Of a DNA stretch of 64,000 nucleotides, positions 17,093 to 25,330 are shown piece by piece (positions within the stretch are counted from its first letter, which is position 1; the number at the start of each line of letters is the position of its first letter). The position numbers were made by a program, and so were the translations under genes. The stretch spans positions 8,346 to 72,345 of the forward strand of contig CAVYVI010000011.1 of NCBI GenBank assembly GCA_963771905.1, written 5' to 3'. The stretch is from Palsa-147 sp963771905. GTDB taxonomy: Bacteria; Acidobacteriota; Terriglobia; Acidiferrales; UBA7541. The notes under the pieces are model-generated. The model was not told the origin of the DNA. It did no database searches and saw only the letters and a list, made by a program, of their open reading frames with translations.

Positions 17093-17617
17093 ATGGAAAT
17101 GCGTAAAGCGGTCCGGATTGTGGTGGTTTGCGCTGTGATGCTTTTGCCAGGCGCGGCGGCGGCAGGCGGCAAATACGATGGCAATTGGATCACGCACCTC
17201 GCTTGCGAAGCGCACGGCGAGACCCCGGCCTACAAATGGGAGTTTCCCAGCGAAGTCAAGGACGGTAATTTTCACGGGCAGCACGGCGAAGAGGGCGGAC
17301 CCGGCTACCTTGTGATCGAAGGCAAGATTGCTGACGATGGCAGCGCCAAGCTGACTGCCAAAGGCAAAGTCACCCAGAACCATGCCCATGGCGTCTTCGC
17401 CATGAAGGGTGACAACTATAGCTACAACATCAAAGCGCAATTCGAAGAGGCAAAGGGCACAGGCACCCGGGAGGAAGGCGCCGGCATCTTGGGCCGCCCC
17501 TGCACTTTTGAGTTCGTGAAGCAGCCGGATGCGAGTCCGAGTGCGCCGCCGGCCGCAAGCCCGAATCCGAGCCCGGCTCCGAACTCTGCTCCGAGCCCGG
17601 ACACGCAACACGATTGA
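17093..17617 (+). CDS. Hypothetical secreted protein with a proline/serine-rich tail
   Basis: A 174-residue protein with a clear signal peptide (MEMRKAVRIVVV..., predicted cleavage after GAAAA near residue 24). The mature part KYDGNWITHLAC ... FTFVKQ-type strand-rich region has two cysteines that could pair. The last 30 residues are a P/S/A/N-rich tail (PSAPPAASPNPSPAPNSAPS), likely disordered. A perfect AGGAGGAG site sits five bases before ATG 17093, so an upstream in-frame start at 17036 is discarded. The mature domain resembles small periplasmic proteins seen with DUF-type annotation; function unknown. Confidence 0.72.
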   Translation: MEMRKAVRIVVVCAVMLLPGAAAAGGKYDGNWITHLACEAHGETPAYKWEFPSEVKDGNFHGQHGEEGGPGYLVIEGKIADDGSAKLTAKGKVTQNHAHGVFAMKGDNYSYNIKAQFEEAKGTGTREEGAGILGRPCTFEFVKQPDASPSAPPAASPNPSPAPNSAPSPDTQHD

Positions 17618-17717
17618 GCATTGCATAATGTAGTTACCCGGGGAGGGCGCGCTCAGCGCAGCCGAATTTACAATTTTCCTGCGTTGGGATGAAACCGAAG
17701 TGAGGAGGGGGCGGCGC

Positions 17718-18182
17718 ATGCGGCGACTAATAGTTGCGGTTCTGGTACTTGGCAGCGTCGCGGCGTGCCAGAAACTGCGAACGAAAGGAACGGACATGGA
17801 GATGGCGCAAAACGTTTCGATACCGCAAATGACCGAAGCGATCTCGGCGCGGCTCGTCACCCAGTGGGAGGCCTGGAAGAACCAGGATGCGGCGTCCAAT
17901 GATGCGGTCATAGCCGATGACTTCAATTCTTTCTCGCCCGATGGCTCCCGCCACATCGGAAAGCCCACGGCCCAGCAGATGTCCGAGCAGCCCATTTCAG
18001 GGTACAAACTCTCGCAGTTCCGCGTCGTGCCCGTTGGAGCGGATACGGCCCTTGTCACCTACTTCGCCGAAGTCAAAACCCCCGGCGTCATCGCTGAGTT
18101 TCAGATGGCCGTGGGAGAGGTCTGGGTGAAGCGCAACGGCCAGTGGCTGATCCACGCTTTCTCGGGCACGATGATGAAATAG
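17718..18182 (+). CDS. NTF2/SnoaL-like lipoprotein (DUF4440 type)
   Basis: A 154-residue protein. The signal peptide ends VAAC, giving a lipidated Cys about 17 residues in. The rest resembles the cone-shaped NTF2-like fold of the DUF4440/SnoaL-like group: a first helix ending AWKNQDAASNDAV, then DDFNSFSPDGSRHIG, and the final strands GEVWVKRNGQWLIHAFSGT. Such proteins range from ketosteroid isomerase-like enzymes to non-catalytic binders; no catalytic set is evident. The start is the ATG at 17718, with GAGGAGG upstream, in preference to a GTG six codons earlier. Confidence 0.75.
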   Translation: MRRLIVAVLVLGSVAACQKLRTKGTDMEMAQNVSIPQMTEAISARLVTQWEAWKNQDAASNDAVIADDFNSFSPDGSRHIGKPTAQQMSEQPISGYKLSQFRVVPVGADTALVTYFAEVKTPGVIAEFQMAVGEVWVKRNGQWLIHAFSGTMMK

Positions 18183-18235
18183 GTTAGCCCGGGCGGGTGG
18201 CGCAGATGTCAACCGAGGAGAGAGGTTCTGGGTGC

Positions 18236-18260
18236 CCCACGTGTCGGTCTTACACGTGGG
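18236..18260. repeat. Perfect 9-bp hairpin between an NTF2-like gene and an IS relic
   Basis: CCCACGTGT and its exact reverse complement ACACGTGGG are separated by seven bases. The hairpin lies 54 bases after the NTF2-like stop and just before a transposase relic. There is no T-run after it. It may be an end fragment of the lost element, a REP-like palindrome or a bidirectional transcript-end structure. Confidence 0.5.
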
Positions 18261-18290
18261 TCTTGGGTTTGATCGTGCTTGAGTCCGGTC

Positions 18291-18536
18291 TTAATTTTCT
18301 CTGGCGTACGGCGGTCTTTTTGAACTTTTATAATCTCCGGCCAACGCTCCTGTTTCCACGACCGGATTTTTCCCTTGTCCCGTCTTCTTCAGTCCCGATA
18401 GCCCTGCTGCCTCCAGTTGCTGCGCCCAGCGATTGACGGATTGCCGATGCACACCGGCCTGCCGTGCCGCCTCGGACTGACGGACTCCCTGTTTCAGCAG
18501 CCGCGCCGCCCACAGGTGCCGTCGCTCCAATGCCAA
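18291..18536 (-). pseudogene. IS630-type transposase N-terminal fragment
   Basis: An 81-residue frame that encodes only the helix-turn-helix opening of an IS630-like transposase: RRHLWAARLLKQGVRQSEAARQAGVHRQSVNRWAQQL, then GLSGLKKTGQGKNP. The matching region in complete transposases is followed by a second HTH and a DDE catalytic domain of about 250 more residues, which are absent here; the tail after GKNP is unrelated. No inverted repeats of a whole element were found, so this is a relic. It lies nine bases upstream of... the stop of the next minus-strand gene, consistent with old insertion downstream of it. Confidence 0.65.
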
Positions 18537-18545
18537 AAAGCCGCG

Positions 18546-19448
18546 TTAGTTACTGCTGCTCGTGCCGCTCTTCTCGCCGCTTTCCTGCTTCTGCTGCGCC
18601 TGCTTCTCTTTTTCCTGTTTCTTGATGGTCCCCTTGCCTACCTTCTGCCAGCGCTCGTCGAGAGATTCCTTCGAGAAGAGAGAGTCGGGAATATTGGTGT
18701 TGTATTTAACTTCATCGAAGAAAACCTGATAAATCTTCTGCCCATTCCTCTCGCGGGCAATCTGGAACGGCGTCGTCACGCCCTGAATCGGGTGGTAATT
18801 CGAGTAGTATTCGAGCGTTTCGGTGCGCATGCGCGTGGTCGGGTCCCGCGTGACGACGACTTTCCGAATCGGAAGGTGCGTCGATTTCGCGAACGCGATG
18901 CGGATGGAACGGTTGTCGCTGTCCACGAATTCGATCCAGTCCGATTCTCTCAAGTCGACCACATCCGGACCGAGATAGCGAAGAATCGTGTTCGGCTCCT
19001 TCCACCGGCTGCGAAGAACACTGTCGATGTCCGTCTTTTGATCTTCCTGGAATTGGGAAATGGTATCCTCGGCTGCGTCGCTGACTCCGCTGCGGTCGAG
19101 CATCCATCCTTTGTCGCCGTTCAAGACCTCGATAATGTTTCGCTTCGGAAGATTTTCGTTGCGGTCTTTGTCCGGCAGCTTGTTGTAGTCGATAAACTTT
19201 TCGTAGCCGTTCAAATCGCCGTTGTGCCCGAACTGGCCGAGCCGCCCGACGACCGTGACGTCGTTCACGGAAAGATACGCGCTGCCGCCCAGCGCCTGCA
19301 CCGCCAACGCGATGAGCTCTTTCGATTTCGCCGTGCTCTGCGCGGGCATGAGTACTTCGGTTTGATCCTGAGCACGCGCGGGCGCCGCTATCATCGCCAG
19401 GGCGCCGAGCGCGAAAATACCAAGCGTGCGTGGAATTCCTATCCGCAC
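18546..19448 (-). CDS. Exported protein, outer-membrane lipoprotein-sorting (LolA)-like
   Basis: A 300-residue protein with a signal peptide (cleavage near APARAQ, residue 27). The mature region contains ALVQALGG-like ELIALAVQALGG, NGDKGWMLDRSG, and strands such as TRMRTETLEYYSNYHPIQGV and VFFDEVKYNTNIPDSLF, which fits the half-barrel pattern of LolA/LppX-like proteins seen in many acidobacterial secreted proteins. The last 35 residues are K/Q/E/S-rich and likely disordered. The GTG start overlaps the end of the SDR gene by ten bases, so the two are cotranscribed. The lipid-carrier role is an inference from fold only. Confidence 0.65.
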   Translation of the reverse strand: MRIGIPRTLGIFALGALAMIAAPARAQDQTEVLMPAQSTAKSKELIALAVQALGGSAYLSVNDVTVVGRLGQFGHNGDLNGYEKFIDYNKLPDKDRNENLPKRNIIEVLNGDKGWMLDRSGVSDAAEDTISQFQEDQKTDIDSVLRSRWKEPNTILRYLGPDVVDLRESDWIEFVDSDNRSIRIAFAKSTHLPIRKVVVTRDPTTRMRTETLEYYSNYHPIQGVTTPFQIARERNGQKIYQVFFDEVKYNTNIPDSLFSKESLDERWQKVGKGTIKKQEKEKQAQQKQESGEKSGTSSSN

Positions 19449-20203
19449 AGCACCGAACCCCCGTTCACATTCACGACTTCGCCGTTAATGAAATTCGAAA
19501 GATCCGAAGCGAGAAACAAAATCGGCCCGGCAATTTCCTCGGCCGTCCCCGGCCGTCCCAAAGGAATCGCGCGCGCCGCGGATTTCAATCCCGTCTTATT
19601 CCGCAGAACCGACGCCGACATATCCGTATCCACCCATCCCGGCGCGACGCAATTCACCAAAATGTGATGCGCGGCGAGTTCGGTGGAAAGGCCCTTTACG
19701 AAGCTGATGATGGCGCCCTTCGATGCTCCGTAATGGGTGTGAAACGCTTCGCCGCGCTGGCCTGCCGTCGAGCTGATGGCGATGATGCGGCCGCTTTTCT
19801 GCGCCTTCATGTGCGGCACGGCGAAATGAATCACGGAGTAGACGCTGTTCACGTTCACTCTCATCATCTCGTTCCACTCACGTTCGCTGACGTCTTCAAT
19901 CGGCGTGTCCTTCTCGTTCCAGATGCCAGCGTTGGCCACCAGGATGTCTATCCGCCCCAGCCGCTCGCGCGTGAATTCGACAAGCTTCTTGCTGTCGGCC
20001 ATGCGGCTGAGATCGGCCTTGAGCGACTCGACGCGCGTGCCTTGCTTGCGGGCTTCCTGCTCCACTTGAGCGGCCGCTTCCTGATTCTTATTGAAATTGA
20101 ACACCACATCGGCGCCGGCCTGCGCGAACATCTTCACTGCCGCTGCGCCGATGCCTCGCGAACCGCCCGTAATCAGAGCCGCCTTGCCCGCCAGAGAAAT
20201 CAT
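19439..20203 (-). CDS. Short-chain dehydrogenase/reductase, FabG-like
   Basis: A 254-residue classical SDR. The cofactor motif GGSRGIGAAAV is at about 13-23, NAG at 91-93, the catalytic serine near 144-145 in ISSTAG, and Y158 and K162 in HYGASKG. The C-terminus (ASDLSNFINGEVVNVNGG) is typical of 3-oxoacyl-ACP reductases and related enzymes. It reduces or oxidises a carbonyl/alcohol with NAD(P)H; whether it works in fatty-acid synthesis is unclear because no other fab gene is adjacent. It is followed directly by the overlapping LolA-like gene. Confidence 0.88.
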   Translation of the reverse strand: MISLAGKAALITGGSRGIGAAAVKMFAQAGADVVFNFNKNQEAAAQVEQEARKQGTRVESLKADLSRMADSKKLVEFTRERLGRIDILVANAGIWNEKDTPIEDVSEREWNEMMRVNVNSVYSVIHFAVPHMKAQKSGRIIAISSTAGQRGEAFHTHYGASKGAIISFVKGLSTELAAHHILVNCVAPGWVDTDMSASVLRNKTGLKSAARAIPLGRPGTAEEIAGPILFLASDLSNFINGEVVNVNGGSVLCG

Positions 20204-20288
20204 GAATCCCCCAAAATCGGATTGGAATCGACGCGAACCGTAAATCGGAAACCGAAAACACCGGGCGGCAAACCACCGGGAAAACCTT

Positions 20289-21077
20289 TCAACTGCGAAC
20301 GTGCGCGACTCGCGTCACAGCGATCAACTGGCGGAAGAGCGCGTTTGATGTCTCGTGGCTCTTCATGCGTTCGGGGTGCCATTGCACGCCCGTGACCCAA
20401 TCGGACTCTCCGGTCCATTCGACGCCTTCAATGATTCCATCGGGCGCGCGCGCCGTGACGCGCAGTCCGCGCGCCGGCTCGAGAATCGCCTGATGGTGCG
20501 AGCTGTTAATTTCGGTTTCGGGCGCGTCGCCAAGTTGCGCGAGACGCGAGCCGGGCTCCACGCGAGCCATGTGATGCGGTTCGGGCGCGCCACTCGCGCG
20601 ATCCTTCCACTGATGCTGGATCGAAGTGTGCGTCTCGCTCGCGATGTCCTGAATCAGCGTCCCACCGAGAAAAACATTGAGAATCTGCACCCCGTAGCAA
20701 ATTCCGAGCACAGGCTTGTGCTCCTCAAAGGCATGCTTGAGCAAAGCGAGGTCCGTCTTCTCGCGTTCGGGATCCGGCGCGGCGCTCAAATCGTGACGGC
20801 TGGCGCGATACCGGTTGGGTTCTACGTCCGCGGGGCCGCCCGGCAGAACGATGGCGTCAAGCGTCCGCGCGAGTTCTTCGAACTCGCGCGGTGAAAGCGT
20901 GAGCGAAACCTCAACGGGCTCACCGCCTGCCTCGCGAATGGACGCGAGGTACTTATCGTAGCTATCTCGCTTGTTTGTAAGTTGCTCATTTAAAGTGCGA
21001 TAGGGGACGCCGACGCGGGCACGGGAAAACTCCTCATGGCCCTTTGTCTTGTCCGGTGTATGCGCTGGGACGCTCAT
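20289..21077 (-). CDS. Class I glutamine amidotransferase-like peptidase C26 (PuuD-like)
   Basis: A 262-residue enzyme with the amidotransferase triad: Cys127 in GICYGVQ, and His234 and Glu236 in QWHPE. PGGPADVEPNRY and SSHHQAI match the gamma-glutamyl-gamma-aminobutyrate hydrolase branch, which releases glutamate from gamma-glutamyl compounds. There is no synthase domain attached. The first 20 residues (PDKTKGHEEFSR) look like an extension before the conserved RVGVPYR, so the true start might lie downstream. It probably works in polyamine or gamma-glutamyl compound breakdown, but no puu genes are near. Confidence 0.85.
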   Translation of the reverse strand: MSVPAHTPDKTKGHEEFSRARVGVPYRTLNEQLTNKRDSYDKYLASIREAGGEPVEVSLTLSPREFEELARTLDAIVLPGGPADVEPNRYRASRHDLSAAPDPEREKTDLALLKHAFEEHKPVLGICYGVQILNVFLGGTLIQDIASETHTSIQHQWKDRASGAPEPHHMARVEPGSRLAQLGDAPETEINSSHHQAILEPARGLRVTARAPDGIIEGVEWTGESDWVTGVQWHPERMKSHETSNALFRQLIAVTRVAHVRS

Positions 21078-21151
21078 CGAAAGGCCATCCTATCATCGCA
21101 GCGACACCCCGGCAACCGAGGCGTCAGACGGCTACGAGTCACATTGCGCGC

Positions 21152-21715
21152 TTATGTACGAACGGAAAGCGTGAGGTAATTGCTGCCGAGAGAGCTGGGA
21201 TTTTTTGAAGCAGTCGAAGCGGACTTCCGCGGCGGATGCGTCTTCGCCCAGCCGTCGTAATTCTCCCGCATTTGATCGATGTGATGAGGGATGTGACGTT
21301 CCTGTCTTTCAAGCCACGCGTCGAGCGTCAACGCACCCTGCTCCGGTGTTTGCACCGCATTCGTCCAAACTGCTTCAGGGAGCGCGATGAGCACGTTGTA
21401 CGTCATGCGCCTCAAGCGGCGAATAATTTCGAGAGCCTCTTTCGTGCTCTGATGAAAATATCCGAGCGAACCGGCCCATACCGCGGGGTTATACGCGAGA
21501 ACGCGCGAGCCCGGTTCGGCAATCATTCGCCGGCAGTAGATATAGGAATTGGCCTCGTTGTCCGCCAGATGAAGAATGATTTCGTGGATGCTCCATCGCT
21601 CCGCCGAGGCCTTGTACAGCCACATTTTCTTCGGAAATTGACGCAGGGCCGCCGAAAGCAGCGCGGGCGCCCGGCCGAACGATTCCAGCTTTTGCCGCCG
21701 CTCCTCGCGTGTCAT
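21152..21715 (-). CDS. DinB-family four-helix protein
   Basis: A 187-residue protein with the DinB/YfiT helical pattern: RWSIHEIILHLADNEANSY with the first metal histidine, and ERQERHIPHHIDQMREN with the HxxxH pair near the end. These proteins bind a divalent metal and often act as thiol transferases (bacillithiol or mycothiol S-transferase); the thiol here is unknown. ATG 21715 is preferred because GGAGG lies five bases upstream; a GTG four codons earlier would overlap that site. The C-terminal 25 residues are serine-rich. Confidence 0.8.
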   Translation of the reverse strand: MTREERRQKLESFGRAPALLSAALRQFPKKMWLYKASAERWSIHEIILHLADNEANSYIYCRRMIAEPGSRVLAYNPAVWAGSLGYFHQSTKEALEIIRRLRRMTYNVLIALPEAVWTNAVQTPEQGALTLDAWLERQERHIPHHIDQMRENYDGWAKTHPPRKSASTASKNPSSLGSNYLTLSVRT

Positions 21716-22027
21716 TACACCCTCCACTTACACGCTTAGACGAACCTATTGAAGTAAGGATGGCAAGGCGTATCCAAAAATTCAGCTAAACTTGCTCAAA
21801 ATGGCAGAAAACAGTGGGAAAACGGCGAGTTCGCACCGGAACAGCGTGCGATGTTGGGACGGACACGCCAGCGGACACCTGATTTAGAGGGCTAAACTGG
21901 GGCGCCGCGTGCCTGCGAGCCGCGGAGCGCCAAGCGGCCGCCGCTATCGAACAATACTTTTTGGCGATTCCAAATATGAGATGCAATCCCGAAACTTGAA
22001 ATCTGCCGCAAGCGCCGATCGCCAGGG
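21716..22027. other. Intergenic stretch without a supported gene
   Basis: This 312-base gap separates the start of the DinB gene from the stop of folC. Short frames exist on both strands, but none has homology, a ribosome site or conserved length. The left part is relatively AT-rich and should hold the DinB promoter. No terminator with a T-run was found after folC. Confidence 0.5.
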
Positions 22028-23371
22028 TCACGGCGCGCTTCTCGAAATAGGTTCGCGGAAATGCGAGCGCGCTTCACCGACCAGAAAAAGTGATCCGGTG
22101 ACGAAGACTGCGTCCTCGGGTTTTGCAAGGGAAAGGGCACGCTCAATCGCTTGCGCGGCATCGCCGATCGCTTCGCAACTCGCGGCGTGATGGCAGGCGA
22201 TCTGCTCGAGGACGGCGACCGAGATGGCGCGAGACTGGTGCGGCTGCGTCAGAATCACATGCGCCGCGCGGGGGAAAAGCAAACCGGCGATTTCATCGAC
22301 GGCCTTGTCGCGCATCGCTCCGTAAACCAGAAGAATTCGGCGCCCGGCGAAATTTTCGTCCCAAAATTCGCGCAGCTCGCGAGCCGCGGATGGATTGTGC
22401 GCGCCATCGAGAAATACCGCGGGATGTTCGGCGACGCGCTCGAGGCGCCCCGGCCATTGCACGCTCGCGATGCCATGTTCGATTGCTTTCGCGTCGACGC
22501 GAAATCCGCCGCCCTCGAGCAGCTGCGCGGCTGCGGCGGCTGTGAGCGCATTGCGAATCTGAAATTTTCCCGGCAGCGGAATCCTGAGACGGATGCGTTC
22601 GCCATCAGCCCGCCATTCGGCGTTGGCGCGATAGCATCCAGCGATCGCGCTGATCTTGCCGATCTGCCACGCCGAGTCGATCTCGACGAGTCGAGCGTTT
22701 TGTTTCCGGCAACGCTCCGCAATTACCGATCGCGCTTCCGGCCTTTCCGCGGCGCTTACAACCAAACTATCCGGCTTAATGATGCCGGCTTTTTCGCCCG
22801 CAATTTCTTCGAGTGAATGGCCGAGATAACTTTCGTGGTCAAAATCAATTTGCGTGATCACCGCAACTTCCGGCGTCACGATATTCGTGGCGTCGAGCCG
22901 GCCGCCCATGCCGACTTCGTAGATCGCGAATTCCACTCCGCTGCGCGCGAAAACGTCCAATGCGATGGCCGTGATGCATTCGAAAAACGTCGGATGCGCT
23001 GCGAGCGCGCCGCTCGCCATTTGCGTTTCGATCACCGCCAAAACGCGATCGAAAGATCTCGCGAATTCTTCATCCGCAATCGGCTCGGCGTTGATCCGAA
23101 TTCGTTCGTTGATTCGTTCGAGATGCGGCGATGTATAAAGTCCGGTTTTCAGGCCGGCGCTGCGGAGAATCGATTCGAGCATCGCGGCCGTCGAACCCTT
23201 GCCGTTGGTTCCGGCGATGTGCACGCACGGCGCGCGGCGCTCCGGATGGCCCATCGCGGCGGCGAGGACGGAAATATTGTGGCGATCGAATTTCTGAACG
23301 CGAGCCTGACGCGGCGAGGCGAGTTCGCGGCCCAGTGCGTAAAGGTACCGGAGCGTTTCTTCGTACCGCAT
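22028..23371 (-). CDS. folC: Bifunctional folylpolyglutamate synthase / dihydrofolate synthase
   Basis: A 447-residue Mur-ligase-like enzyme. The N-terminal LRYLYALGRE and KFDRHNISVLAAAMGHP are typical of FolC, the P-loop is HIAGTNGKGSTAAML, YTSPHLERINERIRI is the omega-loop region, and EVGMGGRLDATN holds metal-binding residues. It adds glutamate to dihydropteroate and to reduced folates. It is the last gene of cobO-accD-folC, starting one base after the accD stop; accD-folC adjacency is a common arrangement. Confidence 0.95.
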   Translation of the reverse strand: MRYEETLRYLYALGRELASPRQARVQKFDRHNISVLAAAMGHPERRAPCVHIAGTNGKGSTAAMLESILRSAGLKTGLYTSPHLERINERIRINAEPIADEEFARSFDRVLAVIETQMASGALAAHPTFFECITAIALDVFARSGVEFAIYEVGMGGRLDATNIVTPEVAVITQIDFDHESYLGHSLEEIAGEKAGIIKPDSLVVSAAERPEARSVIAERCRKQNARLVEIDSAWQIGKISAIAGCYRANAEWRADGERIRLRIPLPGKFQIRNALTAAAAAQLLEGGGFRVDAKAIEHGIASVQWPGRLERVAEHPAVFLDGAHNPSAARELREFWDENFAGRRILLVYGAMRDKAVDEIAGLLFPRAAHVILTQPHQSRAISVAVLEQIACHHAASCEAIGDAAQAIERALSLAKPEDAVFVTGSLFLVGEARSHFREPISRSAP

Positions 23372-23372
23372 G

Positions 23373-24224
23373 TTAGTTCAGGAAAAAATCGAAGGCGCGC
23401 GCGATGTAGGATTTCATTTCCTTGCGATGCACGACCGCATCGAGAAATCCGTGCTCGAGAAGAAATTCGGCGCGCTGGAATCCTTCGGGAAGTTTTTGGC
23501 GAATGGTTTGTTCGATCACGCGAGGGCCGGCAAATCCGATGAGCGCGCCGGGTTCGGAAATATTGAGATCGCCCAGCATGGCGTAGCTGGCGGTTACGCC
23601 GCCTGTGGTCGGATCCGTCAGCACGGAAATATACGGCACGCGCGATTCATCGAGGCGCGCGAGCGCTGCCGAAACTTTCGCGAGCTGCATCAGGCTGATG
23701 GTGCCTTCCATCATCCGCGCGCCGCCCGAGCAGGAGACCACGATCAGCGGCTTTTTTTTCTCGATGGAGCGCTCGATCGCCCGCGTAACTTTCTCGCCGA
23801 CCACAGCCCCCATCGTTCCGCCGATAAATTGAAATTCCATCGAGCAGCAAGTCACCGGACGGCCTTCCAGATTCCCTTCGGCGGTGATGATGGCGTCGCT
23901 CATTTCGAGTTTTTCGCGGGCGTCTCGCAGCCGCTTGGCGTACGGCTTGGTGTCGACAAATGCGAGCGGATCGTTCGAAGCGAGCTCGGCATCGCGCTCT
24001 TCCCACAGGCCGTCATCCAGCAGCAGGTCGAGCCGGCGTTTCGCGCCTAACCGGAAATGGTGCTCGCATTTCGGGCAGACCTGCCAATTCGCCTGCAAAT
24101 CTTTTTTCCAAATAATCGAGCGGCAGGAATCGCACTTGATCCAGAGGCCTTCGGTGCGGACGCGGCGTTCGTCCACCGGCGTCGGCTGCTCAATCCGCTT
24201 TTTGTCTCGTTTGTACCAGGCCAT
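23373..24224 (-). CDS. accD: Acetyl-CoA carboxylase carboxyltransferase subunit beta
   Basis: A 283-residue protein with the four-cysteine zinc ribbon near the N-terminus (CDSC at about 32-35 and CPKC at about 51-54), which binds DNA/mRNA and the partner subunit, followed by the crotonase-fold domain with GGTMGAVVGEKV and SCSGGARMMEG. It combines with AccA to move the carboxyl group to acetyl-CoA in fatty-acid synthesis. accA is not in the window. Distinct from the fused carboxyltransferase at 9.2 kb, which lacks a zinc ribbon. Confidence 0.96.
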   Translation of the reverse strand: MAWYKRDKKRIEQPTPVDERRVRTEGLWIKCDSCRSIIWKKDLQANWQVCPKCEHHFRLGAKRRLDLLLDDGLWEERDAELASNDPLAFVDTKPYAKRLRDAREKLEMSDAIITAEGNLEGRPVTCCSMEFQFIGGTMGAVVGEKVTRAIERSIEKKKPLIVVSCSGGARMMEGTISLMQLAKVSAALARLDESRVPYISVLTDPTTGGVTASYAMLGDLNISEPGALIGFAGPRVIEQTIRQKLPEGFQRAEFLLEHGFLDAVVHRKEMKSYIARAFDFFLN

Positions 24225-24226
24225 GA

Positions 24227-24763
24227 TTAATAGTCGATTCCGCGCTGAGCGAGAATCCCTTTCGTGTATGGATGCTTGACCTCGCGCATTTCCGTCACCA
24301 GATCGGCGAGTTCGACGAGCCGGGGATGCGCGTTGCGCCCCGTGCAGATGACGTGCACCCGTTCGGGGCGCGCCCCGAGCGCCGCGACCACCTTTTCCAC
24401 ATCGAGCATTTTATAGCTGATGACATAATTAATCTCGTCGAGAACGACGAGATCGTACTTTTCGCTGTCAATCTGCCGACGCCCGAATTCCCAGGCCTCC
24501 TCGCAGAGGCGAATGTCTTCGGGATCGGTTTCCGCGCCGCCGATTTTGACGAAGCCGCGGCCCATGGGACGAATTTCGAATTTGTCATCGCCCAGCATTT
24601 TGGCCGCGTCGAGTTCGCCGTAATGCCACGAGCCCTTGATGAACTGTACCATCAGGACGCGCATGCCTTGCCCGACCGCGCGGAACGCGGTGCCCAGAGC
24701 GCACGTCGTTTTGCCTTTGCCCGGGCCGGTATAAACGATCAAGAGTCCTTTACCTTCCGGCAT
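24227..24763 (-). CDS. cobO: Corrinoid adenosyltransferase (CobO/BtuR type)
   Basis: A 178-residue P-loop protein with GPGKGKTTCALG at about 13-24, VQFIKG, and DEINYVISYKML. It transfers the adenosyl group of ATP to cob(I)alamin, giving coenzyme B12. PYTKGILAQRGIDY at the end is the characteristic C-terminus. It lies two bases upstream of accD and is the probable first gene of that operon. Making adenosylcobalamin fits the propionyl-CoA-type carboxylase at 6-11 kb if methylmalonyl-CoA mutase is encoded elsewhere. Confidence 0.95.
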   Translation of the reverse strand: MPEGKGLLIVYTGPGKGKTTCALGTAFRAVGQGMRVLMVQFIKGSWHYGELDAAKMLGDDKFEIRPMGRGFVKIGGAETDPEDIRLCEEAWEFGRRQIDSEKYDLVVLDEINYVISYKMLDVEKVVAALGARPERVHVICTGRNAHPRLVELADLVTEMREVKHPYTKGILAQRGIDY

Positions 24764-25330
24764 GGGAGTGCTCTTCCGTAAGATTGGGCCGGCTGCGCAG
24801 GTTCCTGGGCGCGAAGTCGCGATTGTGGGCTAAATTCTCAATGCGGTTGTAGTCCCCCGCGAAATCGGCGACCGCGAAGGTGGCGATTTTGTTCCGGTTA
24901 GAAATGACCTCCGCGTTTTGTTTTGTGCGGTTTACGGCGATTTCTAATCGTGTGGAAGTCCCGATTAGAATATTAAGGCGAGCCGGAGCGAGGCCGAAGC
25001 CATTTGAAAGTGCTTCAGTGGCGCCCGTTTTATCCAAGCGATTGAAAATACTCGCCTTACTTGGTTGTACGGGCGCGCGAGTGGCGGAATGGCGCTCCGA
25101 CGGGTCGCCGGTGCGGGTTCGGCCGAGTTTGGCGGTCATCTTCATCCTCATTCACGGATAGCATGAAGTGCCATAAGGAAGCAAATCCACAGTCTGTAAG
25201 GATTCAGTAGTGCACTTGTTCGAGCGGATTAATTCGCGGGATGCTGTTTTTGATTCGAGCCGTCAGGGGACCCGCAGCTAAACCGATTGAGAGGCTGCCT
25301 AGCAAGTGAGGCGGCCGCGTCGATTGCGTC
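24764..25330. other. 567-base non-coding region with inverted repeats
   Basis: No frame here has recognisable homology. At 24943-24951 and 24962-24970 the sequence TTCTAATCG and its exact reverse complement form a nine-base hairpin with a ten-base loop, and TTAGAAAT at 24898-24905 has a reverse complement at 24941-24948 that could form an alternative pairing. At about 25075-25130 a stretch looks like the D-arm and T-arm of a tRNA-Leu/Ser with the middle missing. The region should also hold the cobO promoter (minus strand). It may be the scar of an old insertion or a regulatory leader. Confidence 0.45.

Noticed and set aside
25070..25140. Possible tRNA-Leu or tRNA-Ser gene
   Set aside because: D-arm-like GTGGCGGAATGGC and T-arm-like GGGTTCG segments are present, but the distance is too short for an anticodon arm and the acceptor stem cannot be completed.
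24750..25151. 133-residue minus-strand frame across the gap upstream of cobO
   Set aside because: It overlaps the cobO start, lacks a ribosome site and has no recognisable family; its N-terminus reads through the tRNA-like remnant, the usual source of such false genes.
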